Part shown: in pieces, positions 19,251 to 28,795 of the stretch | Numbering within the stretch: position 1 is the stretch's first letter | Layout of the letters: each line of letters begins with the position of its first letter | Assembly (NCBI GenBank): GCA_009829735.1 | Contig: CM020618.1 | Coordinates: forward strand, 36,494,894 to 36,558,893 | Source: Pyropia yezoensis | Taxonomy: Eukaryota > Rhodophyta > Bangiophyceae > Bangiales > Bangiaceae | DNA length: 64,000 nt | Direction: 5' to 3' | Position numbers and translations under genes: made by a program | The notes under the pieces: generated by a model | The model's database searches: none | What the model saw: the letters and a program-made list of their open reading frames with translations, nothing else | Told to the model about the DNA's origin: nothing

Positions 19251-20780
19251 CCCACCTCCCCAGAGACACCATCCCCCCCCCCCACCCCCACCGCCAATCC
19301 ACCCCCCCCCCCCCCCCCCAGCCACCGCCTGCCACCGCCGCACGCGGCCGTCACTGCAACGGCAGCGGCGGCAGCGGCGGCGGCGACGCCGTGCGCGCGG
19401 GCGCACCCGTTGCCGGGAGGGGGGGAAACACCCCTCCCCGCTCGCCTTTCCCGTTGCACAACCCCCTCCCCCCCCCCTCCCACCCCCCCCCCCCCTTTTT
19501 TGCAAAGGGCCCCAGGGGGGGGATTCCCCGCGTGACCGCCGCCGCCGCACCAGCTCGGTTGACCCGGCCGCCATGCCCGCCGCCACCCCCCCCCCTCCCC
19601 CAACCCCCCCCCCCCCCCCTTGCCGCCTTTCCTCTGCCGGCCACGGCAAGGACCACCGCTCCCCCCCCCCCCCGTGGAGCCGCCCCGCTGCCACTGCCGC
19701 CGCTGCCTGTGGCCGCTGCCGACCGCCGCCGTTGCGGCTGCAAGAGGGCCATTGGTCCCGGTGAGGGGGGTCCGGTACGGTGCCCCCACGGGCACACACA
19801 CACACCCCCTTCCCCCCCCCCCTTCACAGTGCACCCCCATGGGCGGGTGCGTGTGGGGGCGGCCGCCTCTGCACGGCGGGGGCACGGCGCCCCGTTGCCC
19901 GCCAGCGCCCCGCCCCCAGGCCACCCCCCCCAAAAGAGCCCCCCCCCCCCCCCCCCGCCCGCGTCTGGGGGCGCGCACACGCACCCGCCGCGGTGGGGTC
20001 GGGTTGCCTCCCGCCCCGCCGGCGGGGCGGCGCCGCCACGGCAGCGGCGGTGCGCCCTCTGGCGCGACCCCCCCCCCCCCCCACTACACCCGTCGTCGTT
20101 GGGGGCGCCCCCACCCTCCTCTCTGCCCGCCACTCTTCTGTTTCCGTTTTTCGTGTGCCGCCGGGAGCCGCCGCATGAGCCCCAGCAGTGTGCGGGCGCC
20201 CTGCGCCTCCACGGTGGGCGCCCAGGCTGTCGGTCCCTGCCCCCCCCCCCCCCCCCCCCCCCTACCCCCCCCTCTCCGCCCCCTGGAGAACCCCCCCCCC
20301 CACGCGGCGCCGCGAGGATGAATACGGACGGGGGTGGCGGCAGCGGCGGGGGGGCCGGCCCCCGCGAGCGCCGCCACCGCAGGCGGTGGGGGCGCCAGAC
20401 AGGGCGGCGGGGCCAAGAAGAGAAGAGGGGAAAAACAGGCGCCACGCCAGGACCGTCGCCCGGATGGGGGGGCCGCCCACCCGGCGAGCCGCCACCGCAA
20501 CGCGGCCACGCGGCGTCTGCCGCCCGGCGACGGCAGTCGACTGCCGGGCAGAGGCCAGTCGGGCGGGCGCCGATGCGCCGCGGTTGTGGCCGAGACGAAA
20601 GCTGTACGCTGGTACCCATCTGTCCGACCCAGCGCGCTGTACCCCCCCCCACCCCCCCCCCACGCCCCCATGCTCTTCAAGCCCACACCACCGGGACCCT
20701 CCCCCCACCCCCCCGCCAAGAGCCCCCCCCCCCCCCCCACCCTCTGCCTCCGTGTTTGCGCGGTGGAAGGCGCGCACGGA
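19250..20780. repeat. C-homopolymer-rich low-complexity region
   Basis: Dozens of C runs of 8-20 bases on the plus strand, interspersed with Gly/Pro/Arg-coding GC repeats. All six frames stay open by composition, so long Pro-rich or Gly-rich ORFs here are not evidence of genes. It is downstream (3') of the minus-strand protease-like locus. Confidence 0.75.
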
Positions 20781-22800
20781 GCTCCATGACGATAAGTAGT
20801 AGGGGTGGTGGACCGTGCGGCACGCCCCGGCGGGCCCGTCAGGGACGCCGTACGACACAATGCCGTAGATACACGGTGAAGAAGGGGCGGCCGCCCCCGC
20901 TGCCAGGTACCGGGCGGCCGTTGGCGGGGCGGCAATGGTCAGGAGCGCAACGTCCCAGTCCCCCCCCCCGTGTTGTCCACACATGTAGGCGGGGTGGTTG
21001 ACGACTGCCGAGATCTGAGGAGAGGGGGGGGGGGGGGGGTACGGGGAGAGGAACTTCACCTTGAAGGTGGTGGGGGGGGGGGGAACGTTGTTCAGACAGT
21101 AGGACGGACGTACGCAGGGGGGGGGGGTGGGGGGGGTAGGGGGGGGGCGTAGGGGGGGGGGGTAGGGGGGGGGGGCGGAAGAGAACGACCGCCGCGGCTG
21201 GACGCGGCAGTCGTTTGGCCCGCGCAAGGCGCGCCCGCCCGCGACGGCATACCGCGGTTGGCAGAGCGGCGGGGGGAGGGGGCCGGCCCCTGCTACGCCG
21301 CGGGGACCGGTCCCCCCCGTCGCTCCCTCCCCCACATCCGGCTCCCCGTCCCTCCCCTCCCACCCGCACTTCACCTACGCTCCCACACACACCCACCCGG
21401 CCGCTTGAGCCCCCCCCCACCTGGCCGCCCACCCAGCGGCCGCTCCCACCCGCCGCGGGGACCCCTCGCGGCGGGGGCGCAGGGCCCAACGCGTCCGCCG
21501 CCAAAGGCCCGTGCCAATGGGCAAGCCCCCCCATGCGGGCCTCATCGCCAACCCCAACGCAGCAGTGGGCGGCGGTGAGGATCTTGTCCGCCTTGATCAG
21601 CGAGCCGCCGCACTGGGGGAGGAGGAGGCGCGGGGAAGGGAGGAGGGAGGGGGCGGAGGGAGGGGGGGCAGAGGGGGAGCAGAGGGGAGGGGGGGCCGGC
21701 CGGCTGGTTCGCGGCGGATGCGTGGCGGTGGGCGTGGCCCGGCAATCCCGGGGGGGGCCCCGGTAAGTGATAGAAAGAGAGGGGGGGGGGGGGGGGGGGG
21801 AGGCGCCCCAGCCGTGCACGGCCGCCGCCAGGACTGCCAAAGAGAGCCGAGCAGGGGGGGGGGGGGGAAGAGGGTGTGCAGAGGGGCGTCGCCAGACGAG
21901 CTCCCACCCACCGGGGGGAGTGCCAGCCAGCTTCTTCTCCCACCCACCGGGGGGAGTGCCAGCCAGCTCCTTAGCGCCCCCCTCCGGCGCACCCGCGCAC
22001 CCCCCCTCCCTCGACCCCCTTCCCCCGTCCAGCACGACCCGCCTGCGCCGCTGCTGCCCAGACCCCCGTCGCGGCGCCAGACGTGCAAAAGGAAAGCGAC
22101 CTGTGTTGACAAGTGTTGCGTAGCTCCCATTCAGAGTGTACAAGCGCGGAGGCGGGGGGGGGGGGGGGGGGAGGGGGGGGGCGGGCGCGAAAACACCAAA
22201 CCAAACACACAAGAGGGATGAGAGATAGGGCAACACCACCAAAGTCAGCGGGGGGACTGCTGCCTCTGGTCGGACGCGTCGCCGCCGCCACAAGCCCCGC
22301 CCACCAGCGGCCGCGGCGCCCCCCCGGCCGGCCGGCGGGCCCCCTATTCATGATCACCCCCCCCCCCGGTCAGAGTTCCCCCACCTCGACGCCCCACACC
22401 CCCCTCCCCCCCCCCCTAACCTCGTCCTCCCCGACGCCTTCCCCCCCACAACCTTGTCCCCCCCCCCCCCCCTCGGCAGGGAGAAAAAAAAAAAACGTAC
22501 AACCCGCCCCCGTACACAGCGTCGTTGGACGTCACGGGCCGGCCGCCCAGGATGCGGCCGTCGGGCGCCGCCGCCGCTTTGCCAGTCCCCACAAACACCC
22601 CCCGGCTGCGGGCCAAGCCCCGCAGCGCCGTCGCCCCAGGGATGACCGCCGCCACCGCGGTGGCCGCCAGCAGCACCACTGCCGCCACCGTCGCCGCCGC
22701 GCCGGTGTCGCCGCCGGTGCCGCCGCCGCCGCCAAGGAGCACCCGCGCGCCGCCGCGACCAGAGTGACGAGCGAGGGCCGTCAGGCGGGCAAAGCAAGAG
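20780..22800 (-). pseudogene. Trypsin-like (S1) serine protease locus, broken or heavily intron-split
   Basis: Pieces of a chymotrypsin-fold protease lie in order on the minus strand. A hydrophobic signal or anchor segment lies at about 22620-22710. The activation site R-ILGG is at 22542-22553. CGGSLIKADKILTAAHCC follows, with the catalytic His (21562-21576). The catalytic Asp is in WDVALLTI (Asp at 20940-20954), and a C-terminal GIVSYG is at 20847-20864. Good acceptors precede two of them: CCTCCCCCAG before 21612 and CTCTCCTCAG before about 21014. The ~90 residues normally between the Asp and GIVSYG, including GDSGGP, are missing, with only a GSGGG-like remnant in another frame. It is either a pseudogene or misassembled across poly-C introns. 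Confidence 0.6.
21773..22010. repeat. 238-bp repeat, copy 1
   Basis: Near-identical to 23251-23486. It starts GAAAGAGAGG plus a long G run and ends in a C-rich CCTCCC. Inside is a 36-bp unit (CTCCCACCCACCGGGGGGAG...) present twice in tandem from 21901. This copy lies between protease-like coding pieces, probably in an intron. Confidence 0.85.
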
Positions 22801-23250
22801 ACTGGAAGGGAAAGAGAATAAGAGAGCAGAGAAAGGCGTCCAAATGGACAGACTCAACAGCAGCGCCGTTGGGACGGAGGGAGGGACGGAGGGGGGTGGG
22901 GGGGGGGGAGCGGGGGGCGGTGTGGCGGCGCGCCGATGATGTCGTTGGCGAGCCGGGGAGGGGGAAGGGGGGGGGGGGGGGGATAGGGGGGGGGTCTTGA
23001 CGCCCCGCTCTGCTGGCCCATGGCGGGGTAGGGCGGGGCGCCTCGGACCGCCTCGCAGCCGCCGTCCTCAGCCGTCCACCTGCGCTTCACGGGCGTCTCT
23101 TGGCGGCGGCGGCGTGCCCGCCGGCGTTGCACCGGCGGGCGGTGCGCCGACGGTCACCCCCCCCCCCAACAGGTGCCGCGCCATAGTAGACTGTTGGAGT
23201 GGGCATTGGGCGGCTGGACCCCCCCTTCCCCCGCGGGGAGACCCCCAGCC

Positions 23251-23486
23251 GAAAGAGAGGGGGGGGGGGGGGGGGGGGAGGCGCCCCAGCCATGCACGGC
23301 CGCCGCCAGGACTGCCAAAGAGAGCCGAGCAGGGGGGGGGGGGAAGAGGGTGTGCAGAGGGGCGTCGCCAGACGAGCTCCCACCCACCGGGGGGAGTGCC
23401 AGCCAGCTTCTTCTCCCACCCACCGGGGGGAGTGCCAGCGAGCTCCATAGCGCCCCCCTCCGGCGCACCCGCGCACCCCCCCTCCC
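23251..23486. repeat. 238-bp repeat, copy 2
   Basis: A second copy of the 21773-22010 repeat in the same orientation, 1.5 kb away. It differs by a few substitutions and by homopolymer length, and has the same internal 36-bp tandem pair. Its flanks differ from those of copy 1, so the unit itself was duplicated or mobile. Confidence 0.85.
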
Positions 23487-24476
23487 AGTCGTGGCGACTG
23501 GCTCGCCCGTTTTCCGAAGTAGCGCCAGATCAACGTGTACCGGCAAACGGACGCACGGATTGGCGCTGGGGCAACGGAACACGGACACAGAGACATTGAC
23601 ATTTCGTTCCGCGGCCCGTTAGGGCTTGACCTTTCATCTTCTTTCATCCACTATACCTACCTAGATTTAGCTATGTGTGAAAGTAGTAGGTATCCGATGG
23701 CTCGACTGACTCGATGGGCAACCTGCAGCTGCGTCTCAGGCCCTCGACTGCAGCTATCTCAAGGTGGACATCCCCCCCCAACATCATCGTTCAGCGGCTC
23801 GACGTCCATGGCAGCGCTAGCGTGGCCGACTTCGCAAGCAGTCCTCCCCTTCCCCCCCCCCCCTTAAGGCCTGCCTTATGTCGTTGCTCGGTTGGCACCT
23901 CGAGTTGCTGGCGGGCAGGCTTGGCCCGGCGCGGGCCCCTGCCTGCCTGCCTGCCTGCCTGCCTCCCCCCGCCGCGCTGACGGGCACGCAGGCCGGCTGG
24001 TGCCGCCCACCGCCGCGCCCTGGCCCTACATAGGCACGGACCCGCCATGGCGGCCGCTGGCTGGGGCGCGGATTCCCCGTGCCGCCGCCGCTGGCTCGCC
24101 CGGCCTCCCCCGTCACGGCGGCGCGGCTTCCCGGGGGCACCCTGCCGGGCGTGTGCCCCCGCCGGGAGCCTCGGCAGCGGCTGTGGGGCGGCCGCCGCTG
24201 CCCCGTGCGCCCGCCGGGGCAGGTTCGCGGCTCGCCGGGATGGCGCGTCCACGGGCGCCGTCAGACAGTCACATCCTTCCCTGGGGGGGCCCGTGGCGGC
24301 TGCTGGCCTCCGTGGGCGCCGCCGCCGCCGCGCGCACCGCGAGCGGCAGCTCATCAGGCCGCCGCCGGCCGTCGGCCAAAGAGACTGTCGCAGAGGCCTT
24401 CACACAACCGCGCGGCGGCTGACGTTTCGGACCCCCCCTCTGTGGCCCACGGTCTTGGCATTGACGGGCGGTGACC
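23487..24476. other. Intergenic region upstream of the Cys-rich gene
   Basis: No supported gene. It holds a less GC-rich patch (about 23620-23720) and a CCTG tetranucleotide repeat around 23938-23966. The last few hundred bases are probably the promoter and 5' UTR of the plus-strand gene at 24477. Confidence 0.45.
23938..23966. repeat. (CCTG)n tetranucleotide microsatellite
   Basis: About seven consecutive CCTG units. Confidence 0.85.
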
Positions 24477-26588
24477 ATGGCGCGCGCCTTTCCGAGTAGT
24501 GGGCGCCCATGGCGGGCGCCCCGCGTAGCAGGCCGCATCGCCGGCGCCCTGGCGCTGGGCTTGGTCGCGGCGGCCGCCGCCGGCGGGGCGACGCCTCGAC
24601 CCGTCCCCCTCCCTCTCGTCGGCGGCGCAGCGGTGCGGCAGGCCGGTGCCCTCCGGGGCACCCCCTGCACCGACGACGACGACTGTGGCGGCTACGCCGT
24701 CTTCCCACCCCTGTGGTGCCGTCGCGGTGAGGGCGCCGACACCCCCACCTGCCGTGCGTACGTTGGCGAGGGCGCCCCGTGCGACGATGCGGGGGTCGTG
24801 TGCGACGCGACCACGTCCTTTGGCTCCCGCTCCCTGTCGTGCGTCGGTGGCGTGTGCTCCACGTTTGTGGCGGGCGTGGCCCGTGGGGACGTGTGCCCGG
24901 CCGGCCAACGCACGTCGCCGCCGTGTGTGGACGGCCACGTGTGCCGGTTTGTCAACTCTGCCGGCAACGCCGCCCGGTGCGTGGCGCTGGGCGCCCCCGG
25001 GGATGGGTGTGGCGGCCCGCTGGCGCTCTGCGTAGACGGCACCGAGTGCATTGACGGGGACACGGGGGAGGCGTGCCCAATGACGCGCACGGTGGGCGCC
25101 CCGCCGTTTGAGGAGGAGGAGCGATACCTCTTCCCAGCGTGCGTCAACACCGCTACCGCCGCGGGAGGTACCTGCCGGGCCGCCACGACGCCGACGGTGG
25201 GCACCCTGTGTGACGAACTCGGCGACAGGGATGACGTGTGCGCGCGCAGCGGCGACGCCAACCTCATTTGCTCCCGCGTCACCAACCGGAACCGGGACGC
25301 CGTCCTGCGCTGCGTCCAACGCACCGCGCCGGGTGCGCCGTGTGCGCTGTCTGGTGCGTCTGGTCCCGGCGTGTGCAGCGAGCAGCCCGGCAATGCGGCG
25401 GACCAGCTGTGCATTGACGGCGCGTGCGTCGAGTACTTCTTTCCCGGTCCGCTGGTGTCCACCCTTGGCAACGAGTGCACCTTTCGTGACGGCTGCTCTG
25501 GCGGCGACGACGTGGTTTGCCGCTTTTGGGAGGGGCTGGCCAACGGGGTGTGCTGGCGGGAGCGCGTGCCCCTGGGGGGGGGCTGTGGGGTGGACGAGTT
25601 TGGCATCTGCAACAACGACGCGGGCCTGACCTGCGCGGACGGCGTTTGTGTGGCGGGAGAGGCCGCGCAGCAGGGGGAGGCGTGCGACGACCGTCTTGAC
25701 GTGAGTTGTGATCAGAGCGCGGTGGGCAACCGGGCCGGCTTGACCAGCTGCCGCACCAACGCATCTGGTGACGGCGGGACGCGCTGCGTCTTTGTGTGCC
25801 GCGACGGCGATGCGTGCGGGGGGGAGTTTGACCTCTGCCCCGATGGCCGTGTGATGGATGGGGTTTGCGTCGTTGGCCTTCTCAAGGGGGACCCGTGTGA
25901 CCACCCGTCGGCCGTGTGCGACGCCCGTCGGGGGCTCTTTTGCCGCCCCATAGACGGCGACGGGGGGGGGTCTGGCTCCAACGTGCGCAACGTGGACGGC
26001 GTTTGCGCAGTCAAGGGGGCCGTCGGGAAGGCCTGCGACGCGGCGTCCGGTGACCAGTGCTTTGATGGTCTCAGCTGCGTGTCTGGGGTGTGTGCGGAGC
26101 GGTCTGTGGGGCTCGGCGAGGCGTGCACCAACGACACGGACTGTCGCAACACGGATGGCGGTCAGGGGACGGCCTGCTGGCGTGGCCGTGGGGCGACGGG
26201 CAAGACGTGCCGCGCGTGGCGGGGCCCCCATGAGTCTTGTGCTGGCGCTACGGACAAGTGCTGGCGCCCCAGCCTCTTGTGCACCGACGACGGCGACGAC
26301 AGCGTGTGTGTCAATGCGCAGGGACGGGGCGACCTGGGCGCCTTTTGCCGGCTGGACAGGTCAGACTGCACCGCCGCTGACGACCTGTTTTGCGCCACCA
26401 GCGCGTTTACCCCTGCCCCTGTCTGCAAGCGCCTTGTCGGGGAGGGGGCGGCGTGCGACCCGGGCCTGGGGACCGACCTGCGGCTGTGCGACGCCGCCGC
26501 GGGGCTGGTTTGTCGCTACAGCGGGCGCTTCTCGGGCGGGCCCGTCGGGTACTTTTGCCGGCAGCCCGCCTCGGCCGACCGGCGGTAG
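24477..26588 (+). CDS. Secreted cysteine-rich repeat protein, unknown function
   Basis: A 703-codon single-exon ORF. The ATG at 24477 has an excellent GACCATGG context. An in-frame GTG six bases upstream is not needed. Residues 1-40 have basic residues, then an Ala/Leu/Gly/Val stretch, consistent with a signal peptide. The rest is a long series of short disulfide-type modules. They repeat the theme G-x-x-C-D...C...G-L-x-C...G-V-C-V, for example GLTCADGVCVAGEAAQQGEAC and LSCVSGVCAERSVGLGEAC-like blocks. The pattern resembles EB or Dickkopf-like modules of extracellular proteins. An extracellular or cell-wall role is inferred. No catalytic motif and no C-terminal membrane anchor was seen. Two hAT/TIR elements lie further along the same gene island. 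Confidence 0.8.
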   Translation: MARAFPSSGRPWRAPRVAGRIAGALALGLVAAAAAGGATPRPVPLPLVGGAAVRQAGALRGTPCTDDDDCGGYAVFPPLWCRRGEGADTPTCRAYVGEGAPCDDAGVVCDATTSFGSRSLSCVGGVCSTFVAGVARGDVCPAGQRTSPPCVDGHVCRFVNSAGNAARCVALGAPGDGCGGPLALCVDGTECIDGDTGEACPMTRTVGAPPFEEEERYLFPACVNTATAAGGTCRAATTPTVGTLCDELGDRDDVCARSGDANLICSRVTNRNRDAVLRCVQRTAPGAPCALSGASGPGVCSEQPGNAADQLCIDGACVEYFFPGPLVSTLGNECTFRDGCSGGDDVVCRFWEGLANGVCWRERVPLGGGCGVDEFGICNNDAGLTCADGVCVAGEAAQQGEACDDRLDVSCDQSAVGNRAGLTSCRTNASGDGGTRCVFVCRDGDACGGEFDLCPDGRVMDGVCVVGLLKGDPCDHPSAVCDARRGLFCRPIDGDGGGSGSNVRNVDGVCAVKGAVGKACDAASGDQCFDGLSCVSGVCAERSVGLGEACTNDTDCRNTDGGQGTACWRGRGATGKTCRAWRGPHESCAGATDKCWRPSLLCTDDGDDSVCVNAQGRGDLGAFCRLDRSDCTAADDLFCATSAFTPAPVCKRLVGEGAACDPGLGTDLRLCDAAAGLVCRYSGRFSGGPVGYFCRQPASADRR

Positions 26589-27562
26589 GCGGGGTGGCGC
26601 TCGCGCGGTGGCGGACAGATAGCGTGGGACACGTACGGCGGGGTGGGCGAGCGTGCGTGTGGGCACCGTGGGGGGGGCGTTTTATATTGCGCGGCGGCGG
26701 CGAGGGCCCGAGGGGGCGCATGGCGTCCAACCCGCCCCTCGCTCCCACGGACGACCCGCGGTTTGGCTTTTCCAAGCGTGTGGCGGTAGCGGCGGGCGGC
26801 GCGTGGGGATGACGCCGGCCGCGGGCGGGCGGGCGGGCGGGGGGGGGGGGGGGGGGGGGGGGGCGGGGTAAGTCCTCGAGCACCAGGCGCAGTCGGTTGA
26901 CAAGACGAGACCTTTCCCCAATGGCAATGCGGCGGCCTGCGCTGGGTCGGTACCACGCTTACTTGGCGGGGCCCCACCGCCGCCGCCGCGCATGGCCCAT
27001 TTACGCGAGGATGGGGGGGAAGTTGGCTGTGGCGACGGCCGCCCCGCCAGAGCAGGCGCCCCCTCACCCACCCCTTCTCCCCCCCTCCCTATCCTCGTTA
27101 ACGGTCCTGCCATCCATCCCGCGGTTAGTACCCCTCCTTGCGCGGCTATGTGGTTGAAAGAGAGTCTTCACCCCACCGCCAGAGCCGCCGAGGTTGCCGC
27201 CGCCGCCGCCTCCACCACCGCTGCCACCGTCGCCGCGCGCGTGGCCAATGACGGGAAGGGGGGACAGAGGACGGTGGCGGTGGGGGTCGTCCCGTCTCGG
27301 AGCGGGGGAGGCGTCCCGCTCGCCCACCCCCCTCCCGTCCGCGAACTGATCCTTGATTGCTCCTCCCACCCACTCCCCAGTCACGACCGGGGTCATGCCC
27401 CTCGTCATGTCGCGGTGGTCCATGAAGCCGCGCTACTGAGTGCGCGCCGCCAAGGGCGGCGTCTGCGCCTCTGCCACCGGCGCCTCCGGCAATGCCGCCA
27501 CTGCCACCGGCGCCTTTGCCAGGGCCGCCGCTGCCATCCCTGCCACCGTCACTGCCGCGGCT

Positions 27563-27603
<41 letters not shown>

Positions 27604-27772
27604 TACGGCGCGCGACTGCGGCGGCCGCCACTGCTGCTCCCGCAGAGGGCCGGCCAGCGGCACGAAAGAGCGCGACGAAGGCGACACTCAGGCGCTTGCC
27701 CACAACGCCCAGATAGGAGCGGGGCTGGGGTACCCCACCCGGGTGACCCCGTTTGATCTTTGTGGCGGCCAT
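26589..27772. other. Intergenic, low complexity
   Basis: Contains a long poly-G tract around 26838-26866 and a (GCC)n repeat around 27560-27604. A minus-strand frame starts at ATG 27770-27772 (MAATKIKRGHPGG...) but soon becomes Ala/Gly repeats, and its ATG abuts a transposon end. I do not call it as a gene. Confidence 0.45.
27560..27604. repeat. (GCC)n trinucleotide microsatellite
   Basis: About fourteen uninterrupted GCC units. Confidence 0.85.
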
Positions 27773-28341
27773 CAGGGTTGATATATTTAGCGAAAGCATC
27801 CATCGTTAGTAAAAACATGCGATAATTATTGAGAACGTTTCTGATAGTTATCGCCCAGGAGCCACGTGTTAGGATGACAGCAATGAATTAACCACGTCGT
27901 GCCCAACACAAGCCGCCTGACGAGCTGCGGACACGGCTTTCGGAAAGGGCGTAGAGCCTAAATTGGGCCGCGTAGTACGCAGGCGGCGGAGAACGTGCCG
28001 CGTGGGGCGGCCGCACCCGCCGTGTACAGTACGCCGCGGAGGATGTGAAGTCCTAGTCGGCGTACGTAGCTCCTATCGTCCTCGTGGTGTGGGTCTGGAT
28101 CTTGGCTGGGCACGCTGCCGTACTGTATCGCGGCTACGTACACAGTTCCGAAGACGACGACAGGGTGCGGCACTGCCGCGTGATCAGGCGGTCCGGTGTG
28201 GTCTGATGGGCCTCCGAGCCGACACGTGGTGGAACACGTGGACGTCTGATAATCATTATCGTTCCGGTTCTCCTGAACGTTATTCTTTTCTGATAATTTA
28301 CTCGATAATTTTGACTCAATAATTATCGCCTCTCAACCCTG
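27773..28341. mobile_element. hAT-like MITE (about 569 bp, non-coding)
   Basis: Both ends read inward as CAGGGTTGA, then GCGATAATTATTGAG. The right end joins them directly, while the left end carries ~30 extra bases between them. CAGGG-type ends are typical of hAT elements. The flanks GCGGCCAT (27765-27772) and GCGGCACA (28342-28349) share the first five of eight bases, a plausible decayed 8-bp target duplication. The interior is AT-richer than its surroundings and has no transposase ORF. Confidence 0.6.
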
Positions 28342-28795
28342 GCGGCACAGGTTTTTCGTGGTAACCTAGAATATGAATCATACGAATAATGCACGATTTT
28401 ATGAAGTAAATTATGTTATCAGATTTCATGCATCTCGACGCCCGCACCCTCCTGTGCCTTCCATCAGTCACAAAGAAACTTGCTCTTTGCACTTGCACGC
28501 CCCCATGAAGTACACAGCGTGTAATCACCAACTGTTAACTGTTGGACTTCGCGACCGGATCATCAAGCAACGACCACACGAAACGTGTCACACACGCGCC
28601 CACGGCGACCGACGACGCACCCCACGAGTCGGGCATCCCTTGTCGTGCACCCGCCAACACCCCATCGCAGAGGGTACCTGCTCCCGGCTTGTGGGTGTCC
28701 ACGCATCCCTTTGCCTCCCGTGCTGGTGCTGCGAGCTCTCTTTCTCCCTCTAAGACCGGTTGAAGGTCCGTATCCGCCTGTCTGTGGCTGCTGCC

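Noticed and set aside
20890..20904. GSGGG as the catalytic Ser motif of the S1 protease
   Set aside because: It lies only about a dozen codons from the Asp motif and in another frame. Real S1 proteases have about 90 residues between them.
19391..21001. 536-codon plus-strand Pro/Arg-rich ORF
   Set aside because: It is produced by C homopolymers and GC repeats. All frames on both strands are open here and no domain is visible.
20839..22293. Single 484-codon minus-strand ORF as one protein
   Set aside because: Only the short stretch around TAAHC is protein-like. The rest reads through G/C runs and introns, so I treated the locus as split pieces of a protease.
24354..26231. 625-codon minus-strand ORF
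   Set aside because: Shadow of the Cys-rich gene on the plus strand. Its Arg/His/Ala composition is typical of the antisense of a GC-rich gene.
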